Part shown: piece after piece, positions 1 to 5,654 of the stretch
How the letters are laid out: every line of letters starts with the position of its first letter
How positions within the stretch are numbered: the stretch's first letter is position 1
Source: Bacteroidota bacterium
GTDB taxonomy: Bacteria; Bacteroidota; Bacteroidia; Chitinophagales; UBA2359
NCBI GenBank assembly: GCA_020631675.1
Contig: JAHDGT010000310.1
Span: 1-5,865 of the forward strand
Reading direction: 5' to 3'
Length of the DNA: 5,865 nucleotides
Translations under genes and position numbers: made by a program
The notes under the pieces: generated by a model
Seen by the model: the letters and a program-made list of their open reading frames with translations, nothing else
Database searches by the model: none
What the model was told of the DNA's origin: nothing

Positions 1-67
1 GGTAAAAGCGACTGGCCATGCGGTTGAGCGTTTTGTGGTGAAGTGAAGCAAAAGAGGGGAAATTGTT
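1..67. other. Left edge, possible end or start of a neighbouring gene
   Basis: Two incompatible readings are possible and neither can be proved from so few bases. On the plus strand one frame is open from base 2 and stops with TGA at 44-46, reading VKATGHAVERFVVK, which could be the C-terminus of a gene convergent with the exporter. On the minus strand an ATG at 19-17 follows the exporter stop by about 48 bases and reads MASRFY before the window ends, which could be a following gene. No terminator hairpin is visible between these and the exporter. Confidence 0.2.
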
Positions 68-733
68 TCAGAAGCCGTAAAACAAGCCATAAAGCAGGCG
101 CAGGCTGAAGAGGAGCATACCCACACCAATGATGCGGTAGAGTAATAGTAGTTTTTCGGCTTTGAGCAAGGGGCGGATGCGATCGGCGAAGTAGGCTTTG
201 AGGGTGTCTGTGGTGAGTACACCTAATAGCGTGCCGCTGAAGTAGAAGACCAGATCGCTGTTGAAGCCATGTCTGGCGGATGCGTTTCCGATCAGGGCGA
301 TCCAGACGCCGAAAACTAAAGGATTAACAAAGTTGACCAGGAAGCCTTTGGCGAAGAAGCCTATTTTTTCGGCATTATTGGTAGCTAAGGCTGCTTCGCC
401 TTTGGGCAGTTTGGGCTTAATGATGTAGGATAAGCCGAAGCCCATGAGTATGAACATGGCGAGCAAGCCGATCCAGAATTGGCTATCGGGGGATCGAAGG
501 AAGGTGGCCGCACCGAAGGCGCATAAAATCACAGCGATAATATCACTAATGAAGATGCCGAAGGCGGTGAGGAAGCCGGCTTTAAAGCCGTAGGTGACAC
601 TGATCTGTAGAAGAGTGAAGAGTACGGGTCCGATCAAGACGATCAGCAATAAGCCTATGCCATAGCCTTCTAGGAACACGAGCAGTTCGTGTAGTACGGG
701 GGTTTGAATATTATTGAACGCTAGAGCTGGCAT
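68..733 (-). CDS. LysE/RhtB-family translocator (amino-acid exporter)
   Basis: Inner-membrane protein of 221 residues that probably exports an amino acid or related small metabolite; the substrate cannot be told from sequence. The length fits the LysE/RhtB family (about 200-220). Hydrophobic segments lie near residues 18-42, 54-79, 86-106, 126-150, 163-185 and 199-219. The first contains the family-type IGPVLF turn (34-39), followed by a GFKAGFLTAFGIFISD stretch (49-64). The fourth carries the F131-N134-N137-P138 pattern typical of the family. A hydrophilic loop (106-125) separates the two halves. The frame extends upstream to a TTG at 805, but that codon abuts the -7 promoter element and the extra residues look non-coding, so the ATG at 733 is chosen. 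No Shine-Dalgarno is evident, as is usual in Bacteroidota. It is divergent from the large secreted-protein gene. Family assignment is firm; substrate is unknown. Confidence 0.9.
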   Translation of the reverse strand: MPALAFNNIQTPVLHELLVFLEGYGIGLLLIVLIGPVLFTLLQISVTYGFKAGFLTAFGIFISDIIAVILCAFGAATFLRSPDSQFWIGLLAMFILMGFGLSYIIKPKLPKGEAALATNNAEKIGFFAKGFLVNFVNPLVFGVWIALIGNASARHGFNSDLVFYFSGTLLGVLTTDTLKAYFADRIRPLLKAEKLLLLYRIIGVGMLLFSLRLLYGLFYGF

Positions 734-793
734 TGTAGCTTGGAATTGCCGTTTAGATGACGGATGAATACCTATTATGCTTTTAAGGCGGCA

Positions 794-801
794 CAAATGT
801 A
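794..801 (-). promoter_or_regulatory. Probable -7 promoter element for the exporter gene
   Basis: On the minus strand the bases read TACATTTG, a full match to the Bacteroidota -7 consensus TAnnTTTG, followed by TGCCGC. It lies about 60 bases before the ATG at 733. No clean -33 TTG is present at the expected 17-23 base spacing, so the upstream half of the promoter is weak or divergent. Confidence 0.6.
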
Positions 802-1049
802 GCAAGCAGCACGCATAATATAGGATTTAAGTTTATCTTGTGGGCGGAAAAGGAATTTAATATTCCCTTTTCAAATCTCCTCCAAAAAACGCTGAAACAT
901 TTGCGTTGTCCGGCTGTTTTGCTTTTGCGAACATTCAACCAACAGTCGAAAATACCATTAACAATCTTGCACATACGCACACCTTTCGGGTGTCGCGCAT
1001 AGTAGTGTCATTTACTAAAGCTTGCCTAAGTGCGAATGCTTTAAATCAC

Positions 1050-1057
1050 TATCTTTG
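1050..1057 (+). promoter_or_regulatory. Probable -7 promoter element for the secreted surface protein gene
   Basis: TATCTTTG matches the Bacteroidota -7 consensus TAnnTTTG and is followed by TGCGG, resembling the extended context of the opposite-facing exporter promoter. A TTG at 1022-1024 is the only -33 candidate, but its 25-base spacing is longer than usual. The ATG at 1112 is 54 bases downstream. The element lies inside an in-frame upstream extension of the gene and so argues against that longer start. Confidence 0.65.
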
Positions 1058-1111
1058 TGCGGTTTTAACCATATAATTGATTTTGAACCTTTCATTTATA
1101 TAATTTTTCCT

Positions 1112-1180
1112 ATGAAGCATTTTACAAAACTATTTTGCTTGATGGTAGCTTGCTTTACGCTATCTGTTCAAGCATGGGCA
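1112..1180 (+). other. Sec signal peptide of the surface protein
   Basis: Residues 1-23 show a basic start (K2, K6), a hydrophobic core (L7-V19) and an AWA signal peptidase I site before Q24. Glutamine at +1 fits the known Bacteroidota Q-rule, in which the new N-terminal Gln is cyclised to pyroglutamate. C25 is not in a lipobox, since Q and A precede it, so a lipoprotein is unlikely. Confidence 0.85.
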
Positions 1181-4100
1181 CAGTGTGACCCATCTGGTGT
1201 TCAGGGGACTTATGAGTTCTTGGACCCTGCTCCTACAGCTTCGGACTGTTCTGTTTCCTCTGTGACACAGTACAACATCTGGAGTAATGAGGCTTATGTG
1301 GTTACTGGCGTTGTTGCTGGTGACACTTATGTTGTTGAAAGCTGTAATGCTACGGCTTGGGATTTAGGTATCGCAGTATACAATCCTTCTGGTGACCTTA
1401 TGGGTTATGATGATGGTGTGGACAGTGGCTGTGGTATGGGCGCATCTGTTTCTTTTGAAGCGGACGAAGCTGGAGACTACACCATTGCGGTGGGTACTCC
1501 TGATTGTGAGAACAATGACATTGAGAACGGTACGGTACAGATCTGGAACAATACAGATGGTGGTCCTTGCCCGGTTGTTGAAGAGATCACTTGTGAAGCT
1601 GCTACCGCGGGTACGGCTGTGATCACTGGTCCTGCTTCTGTTTGTTTTAACGGTTTAGCGAGTTTTGCTGTAGAAGGTGCTTTGGCTCCAACTGATGGCG
1701 ACTCTGGTTTCACATGGATCGTTACTACTGAAGATGTTGCTGGTAATACGAGCTTTAATACGGAAGACTACTACTTAGGTAGCTTCGGTATCACGAATAA
1801 TGCACCTGAAGATGGTGTTTCTACTTCTTTGTTCAATGATGATGCGGCTTTAGCATCTGGTAATACGTTCTACTTCACGGCTGTTTCTTTCGGTAATGCG
1901 GACATGGCTGGTGACACGGAAGGTGACTTGACGGTTTGGACATTTGACCCTGATTGTACTTTCATCAGTAACTCTATCGAGATCGAATTGTCTGACGAGG
2001 TTTGTTCTTGTGCTGATGCTACTGCTGGTGTTGCTGCTGGTAGTACTGAATTCTGTTTAGGAGATACGACTGATTTGACCATTTCTGGTGCTATCGTTCC
2101 TACGGTTGGCGATCTTTACGGTTTCGCTTGGCTTGTTACAGGTGAGGATGTTTCTGGTTCTGCGGACCCATTCAGCGTGGCTACTTACTTCGGTAACTTC
2201 GCTCCTACTGTTGGCGCGCCTACTACGCCTTTGAACTTCATCAATGATGGTTCTCAGTTACCTGCTGGTGATTACTATGTAACGCCTGTTGTATTTGGTA
2301 ATGCTACGGATCCTTCTGGTGGTACGGCTGCTTTCGGTGATTGGGAATTTGACCCTGAGTGTTTTGTAGTGGGTGATTCTTTCTTATGGACATTCACTTC
2401 TATTCCTTGTGGCGATCCTGTTGAATGTGCTGACGCTTCTGCGGGTGATGTGAGTGCGGTTTCTGATATCGTTTGTTTCGGTGAGTCGACCGAGATCTAT
2501 GTAGAGGACGCATTGGCTCCAACTTCTGAGGATGGTGCTTTCGGTTTCGTTTGGGTATTGAGTTCTGATGACTTGGGTGGTTCTGTTTCTCCGAATACAG
2601 AAGAATCTTACTTCGGTAGCTTCGGTGTTCAGGGTACTGCTCCTGCTGGCGATACACCATTGTCTTTCGCGAATGATGGTGCGGTTCCTGCTGGTACTTA
2701 TTACTATACGGCTATTGCCTTCGGTAACGCGACGGCTGACGAATCTGACCCTACTAACTTCAACTTAATGGAGTTGGATCCTGATTGTACTTTCACGAGT
2801 AACTCTATCGCTGTTACTTTCTTAGTAGATGGTGATCCTTTATGTGCGGGTGACTGCGCTGTTGTTGATGTCACTACTACTGACTGTGCGGATGATGAGT
2901 TCTTCATTCAAGTGAATGTTTCTTTCTTCGGTGCTTTAACATCTATGGATATTGATGATGGTACGGATGTTCAGACTTTGACCAGTATTGGTACGGCTGA
3001 CTTCGGTCCTTACCCAAGTGGTACAGAGGTTACGATCACGGTTTCTACGGGTGATCCTGAGTGTGATTCTAATGGTATCTACTCTGTGAACTGTGCGCCT
3101 GCATGTAATATCGTTTCTGAGCCTGGCTTTGAAAATGGTCCTGCTTCTGCATGGACAGAGTTCGAAGATCCTGATCAGCCTGACTTCCCTATCGTTGACA
3201 ACTCTTCTGGTGTTTACTCTGGCGGTGCTTATAGCGCATGGATGGGTGGCTATACTGGTCCTCAGGTAACTGCGATCTCTCAAGACATCACTTTCCCTGA
3301 TAGTGGTTCTGCTGAGGGTACCTTCAACATCGTTGTTGGTGCTTGTGCTGCTGAAGAGGATTTATTCACTGTTTCTATTGATGGTGTAGAAATGTTCTCT
3401 TTAGATGGTGCAAGTGAGCTTTGTGGTGAGTTGGAGTTCTCTAACTTCACTTTCGATGCAAGCCAGTTCGCTGATGGTGGTACGCACGCGGTTGAGATCC
3501 GCTTGGATCAGGTAGCGGGTGACTCTCCTACTAACATCTGGATCGATGATTTCTTCATCAACTCTTGTACTTGTCCGGCTGATGCGGGTAGTTTGACTGC
3601 ACCTGCTCAAACGGGTAGTAATGCTGCGGTATTCGGTTCTGACTATTTTGATGGTGATGGTTACAGCTATGTTTACATCTTAACTGAAAATGATGCTGAC
3701 TTCACTATTGTTGATGTTAACGAAACTGGTTTGTTTGACATTTCTGCTGTTGCTGACGGTGAGTACGTTTTCCACGGTTTATCTTTCCAAGGTACAATTG
3801 ATGACTTAGCAGGTTTGACTACTGGTGCTGAAGCATTGGCTTTAATTGAAAGTGAAGCTATTTGTGGTGCATTAGTATCTTCTTCTGCTGTTTCTATTTC
3901 TGGTGGTCAATTGGGTGTTGGTATTGAAGAGGCGTACAATGAAGGTCGTTTCTCGATCCAAAATGTTGCTCCGGTACCTGCTGATAACAACTTGACTTTG
4001 ACTTACGAATTTGCTGGTGTCGCGAATGTTCAGGCGAGCATTTACGATGTAGCGGGTCGTATGATCACGACACAGAACGCGGTTGCTGCTGAAGGCTTGA

Positions 4101-4201
4101 ACACTTTAACTTTCAATGTGGCTGACTTGGCTTCTGGTATGTACATGATCACTTTGACAGATGGTAGTGCGGCTGTTCGTACTAAGTTTGTGAAGCGATA
4201 A
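1112..4201 (+). CDS. Large secreted acidic Cys-rich repeat protein with T9SS type A sorting domain
   Basis: Predicted cell-surface or released protein of 1029 residues; function unknown, possibly adhesive or structural. Residues 1-23 are a Sec signal peptide with AWA before Q24. Residues 25-160 resemble a beta-sandwich of the pre-peptidase C-terminal type. Three tandem repeats of about 139 residues start at C161, C300 and C439. An Ig-like stretch (about 581-661), a jelly-roll-like carbohydrate-binding-style domain (about 670-819, beginning EPGFENG), an unassigned Cys-flanked module (821-930, with DGDG near 847-850) and the T9SS sorting domain (947-1029) follow. No catalytic motif is seen. The exported part has 28 cysteines, few basic residues and abundant Asp/Glu. 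Codons are strongly biased to GGT, GCT and TCT, suggesting high expression. The frame is open upstream from 1022, but that extension covers the promoter and would bury the signal peptide, so ATG 1112 is chosen. Secretion route is well supported; domain names other than the sorting domain are inference. Confidence 0.9.
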   Translation: MKHFTKLFCLMVACFTLSVQAWAQCDPSGVQGTYEFLDPAPTASDCSVSSVTQYNIWSNEAYVVTGVVAGDTYVVESCNATAWDLGIAVYNPSGDLMGYDDGVDSGCGMGASVSFEADEAGDYTIAVGTPDCENNDIENGTVQIWNNTDGGPCPVVEEITCEAATAGTAVITGPASVCFNGLASFAVEGALAPTDGDSGFTWIVTTEDVAGNTSFNTEDYYLGSFGITNNAPEDGVSTSLFNDDAALASGNTFYFTAVSFGNADMAGDTEGDLTVWTFDPDCTFISNSIEIELSDEVCSCADATAGVAAGSTEFCLGDTTDLTISGAIVPTVGDLYGFAWLVTGEDVSGSADPFSVATYFGNFAPTVGAPTTPLNFINDGSQLPAGDYYVTPVVFGNATDPSGGTAAFGDWEFDPECFVVGDSFLWTFTSIPCGDPVECADASAGDVSAVSDIVCFGESTEIYVEDALAPTSEDGAFGFVWVLSSDDLGGSVSPNTEESYFGSFGVQGTAPAGDTPLSFANDGAVPAGTYYYTAIAFGNATADESDPTNFNLMELDPDCTFTSNSIAVTFLVDGDPLCAGDCAVVDVTTTDCADDEFFIQVNVSFFGALTSMDIDDGTDVQTLTSIGTADFGPYPSGTEVTITVSTGDPECDSNGIYSVNCAPACNIVSEPGFENGPASAWTEFEDPDQPDFPIVDNSSGVYSGGAYSAWMGGYTGPQVTAISQDITFPDSGSAEGTFNIVVGACAAEEDLFTVSIDGVEMFSLDGASELCGELEFSNFTFDASQFADGGTHAVEIRLDQVAGDSPTNIWIDDFFINSCTCPADAGSLTAPAQTGSNAAVFGSDYFDGDGYSYVYILTENDADFTIVDVNETGLFDISAVADGEYVFHGLSFQGTIDDLAGLTTGAEALALIESEAICGALVSSSAVSISGGQLGVGIEEAYNEGRFSIQNVAPVPADNNLTLTYEFAGVANVQASIYDVAGRMITTQNAVAAEGLNTLTFNVADLASGMYMITLTDGSAAVRTKFVKR
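1592..2842 (+). repeat. Three tandem 417-base coding repeats (139 residues each)
   Basis: Repeat starts are at 1592, 2009 and 2426 (C161, C300, C439); the next cysteine in phase is C578 at 2843. Shared landmarks in order are C(E/A)(A/D)A(T/S)AG, a second Cys about 16 residues on, GF.W.V, (Y/F)G.F, a (T/D)YY.T or FYFTA strand with FGNA, DP(D/E)C, and a Cys near the end. Each unit therefore has about four cysteines, suggesting two disulphides. Units 1 and 3 are closest, sharing ALAPT, NTE, GSFG and DPDCTF.SNSI. Near 1950-1979 and 2781-2810 they are also nearly identical in DNA. I do not recognise the unit as a named family; an extracellular beta-sandwich is likely. Confidence 0.85.
3950..4198 (+). 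other. T9SS type A C-terminal sorting domain
   Basis: Residues 947-1029 carry the usual marks of the type IX secretion signal: an opening FSIQNVAPVPADN, a central ASIYDVAGRMI strand, LASGMYMITL, and a basic end RTKFVKR. In known systems this domain directs export through the outer membrane and is then commonly removed by the PorU sortase, with attachment to A-LPS. The match is strong by motif. Confidence 0.92.
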
Positions 4202-4212
4202 GTGTAAACTTC

Positions 4213-4251
4213 AAACAATTGAAGCACTTTATGTAAGTGCTTCAATTGTTT
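4213..4251. other. Perfect 17-bp hairpin after the surface protein gene
   Basis: Bases 4213-4229 pair without mismatch with 4235-4251 around a TATGT loop. It starts 12 bases after the stop codon and lacks a real T-tract, ending GTTT then CTATG. It may protect the 3' end of the messenger RNA or assist the terminator that follows five bases later. The structure is seen directly; the role is inferred. Confidence 0.75.
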
Positions 4252-4256
4252 CTATG

Positions 4257-4297
4257 AAAAAGGCGATGTGGGTTTCCACATCGCCTTTTTTGTTTTT
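4257..4297. terminator. Bidirectional intrinsic terminator
   Basis: A 15-bp stem (4257-4271 with 4276-4290, loop GTTT) has a GC-rich core GGCGATGTGG flanked by A5 on the left and T6GT5 on the right. The A-run becomes a T-run on the minus strand, so it can end transcription of both the plus-strand surface protein gene and the convergent minus-strand kinase gene. Confidence 0.9.
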
Positions 4298-4321
4298 ACT
4301 CTTCCATCATTTTCCTATTGC

Positions 4322-4366
4322 CGATGGATTTATATCCATCGCTTTGGTATATCGTCCCTTTGGGAC
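4322..4366. repeat. REP-like double palindrome
   Basis: Two short palindromes lie side by side: GATGGAT/ATCCATC (4323-4329 with 4334-4340, loop TTAT) and GTCCC/GGGAC (4354-4358 with 4362-4366, loop TTT), joined by GCTTTGGTATATC. This layout resembles dispersed extragenic palindromes I associate with Bacteroidota intergenic regions, but only one copy is in the window, so repeat status is an inference. It would be transcribed in the kinase 3' end before the terminator. Confidence 0.45.
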
Positions 4367-4409
4367 TATGAGGTTTGTGGATTGATGTTAGCGTGTGTTT
4401 ACAGCGTAC

Positions 4410-5654
4410 TTATTTCAATATCTTCTCAATGGTGAATTCTATGGAGGTACCATCATTTTCTCTAGTTGTAACACTGAGCTGACCATTCATTTTATCTACG
4501 AGTCGCTTCACCACATTCAGACCGATCCCAGAGCTTTCTGATTGATTGTCATCTTTGTTGAAAAGGGCAAAGATATCTTTCATTCGTTCTTGCGATATGC
4601 CCATTCCATTATCAGATACACGGAAGCGGTAATGAGCATCTTCTACATTCATCTCCACCTTGACATATGGGTCTAAACGGGTTTTGTTACGATAGCGAAT
4701 GCCATTGGAAATCAGATTTTGGAGAATCTGTTGTACTCCTCCTACAGCGGTAAAAATATCGGGTAAGTCAGTAGGAAAAATCAGGTCGACTTTCATATCC
4801 GCATTGATCAGTTTATTGATACTGCGGAGTAAAAAACTCGGATTGATTGTTTCGCTATTATCTGTATCTAATTGTGCTGATCGGGTAAATGATAATAGGT
4901 TTTGGGTATAGGCCGCCAGTTCTTTCGCTGAACTGCTGATGTAACTCAAGTAAGCTTGTTCTTGTTCTCCCAAATCCGCGCCAAGCTTTCTATTCAATAG
5001 CGTAGCAAAAGAATTGATGTTCCGTAGTGGGGATTTGATGTCGTGTGCGATCGCATAGGCGAATTGCTCTAAATCTTTATTTAAGGATTGTGTTTCTTCT
5101 TGTTGATACGCTAATCTGGATTGATTTCTTTTCAGTTCTATCATGCTCATGGCATGCTTTGCTAATAGCTTCAGTGCATCTAACTGCTCTGCCCTTAGGT
5201 GCCTTACTTTATCATCTAAAACACATACCGTTCCCAGACGTTCACCTGATGGAGATACCATGCTGACCCCTGCATAGAATTTCACATGAGGCGCACCTTC
5301 TACAAAAGGATTAGCGGTGAAGCGTTTATCTTTTGTGAGGTCATCAATAACCATGAAGTCTTGATCTTCAGCGATGGTGTGGGTACAAAAGGAAATGGCT
5401 CTTGGGGTTTCTTGCAAATCTACCCCATGAGTAGATTTAAACCACTGGCGGTGTAAATCGACTAATGTGATCAGAGAAATAGGAGCTTGGCAGATGTGCG
5501 CTGCTAGCTTAGTGATACTGTCAAAATCACCTTCACGCCCGCTGTCTAAGATCCTATAGTTTCTTAGTTTATTTACTCGACCCGTCTCCTTTTTAACGTC
5601 CCTTACCCTATACGCATTTGATTGATCTGGACTAATATTTATCCCATTTCGCAT
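4410..5654 (-). CDS. Soluble GAF-domain sensor histidine kinase
   Basis: Two-component sensor kinase of 414 residues; it should autophosphorylate on His and pass phosphate to a response regulator not present here. No signal peptide or membrane segment is seen, so it acts in the cytoplasm. A GAF domain spans about 45-172, with RQWFKS (69-74), ISFCTHTI (87-94), D104-D105, RF..NPFV (111-118), FYAG (126-129) and GTVCVLDD (141-148). A probable helical linker follows (150-195). The HisKA H-box is FAYAIAHDIKSPLRN with H204. The ATPase domain has N-box NLISNGIRY (N313, N317), G1 box DNGMGI (D348), F-box IFALF (361-365) and G2 box GIGL (376-379). All catalytic boxes look intact. The GAF ligand is unknown. 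The minus strand has no receiver or output domain in this gene. ATG 5654 is the only reasonable start; the 28 residues before the GAF-associated helix look poorly conserved, so an internal start cannot be fully excluded. Confidence 0.92.
   Translation of the reverse strand: MRNGINISPDQSNAYRVRDVKKETGRVNKLRNYRILDSGREGDFDSITKLAAHICQAPISLITLVDLHRQWFKSTHGVDLQETPRAISFCTHTIAEDQDFMVIDDLTKDKRFTANPFVEGAPHVKFYAGVSMVSPSGERLGTVCVLDDKVRHLRAEQLDALKLLAKHAMSMIELKRNQSRLAYQQEETQSLNKDLEQFAYAIAHDIKSPLRNINSFATLLNRKLGADLGEQEQAYLSYISSSAKELAAYTQNLLSFTRSAQLDTDNSETINPSFLLRSINKLINADMKVDLIFPTDLPDIFTAVGGVQQILQNLISNGIRYRNKTRLDPYVKVEMNVEDAHYRFRVSDNGMGISQERMKDIFALFNKDDNQSESSGIGLNVVKRLVDKMNGQLSVTTRENDGTSIEFTIEKILK

Larger units (their letters stand above)
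734..1111. other. Divergent intergenic region
   Basis: This 378-base stretch separates two divergent genes and holds their 5' leaders, about 54 bases for the exporter and about 50 for the surface protein if transcription starts a few bases past each -7 element. Between the promoters are an imperfect inverted repeat (848-856 with 862-871, one bulge) and a 5-bp hairpin (979-983 with 989-993, loop TTTCG). Neither has a T-tract. A 65-codon GTG-initiated minus-strand frame crosses the region (783-980), but it has no family resemblance and overlaps the exporter promoter, so I treat it as non-coding. Confidence 0.6.

Noticed and set aside
734..805. Longer N-terminus for the exporter starting at a TTG
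   Set aside because: The start lies upstream of the expected transcription start set by the -7 element at 794-801, and the residues lack family similarity.
783..980. 65-codon minus-strand frame from a GTG
   Set aside because: It overlaps the exporter promoter and leader, has no recognisable features, and its length is within chance.
979..993. Terminator hairpin between the divergent genes
   Set aside because: Only a 5-bp stem with no T-tract, and no gene ends here.
1022..1111. Longer N-terminus for the surface protein starting at a TTG
   Set aside because: It contains the -7 promoter element and would place 30 residues before a clear signal peptide.
1172..1189. Lipoprotein signal at C25
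   Set aside because: The residues before the Cys (A-W-A-Q) do not fit a lipobox; the signal peptidase I site before Q24 fits better.
1592..2842. CRISPR or other short-repeat array
   Set aside because: The periodicity is 417 bases, coding, diverged and in frame; it is a protein-domain repeat.
2936..3283. 115-codon minus-strand frame rich in Arg and Thr
   Set aside because: It is antisense to the surface protein; its Arg-rich composition is a mirror of the biased codons of the sense strand. Other antisense frames in 1477-3610 are rejected for the same reason.
5045..5266. 73-codon plus-strand frame inside the kinase gene
   Set aside because: The kinase frame here encodes the H-box and part of the GAF domain, so the opposite frame is a shadow.
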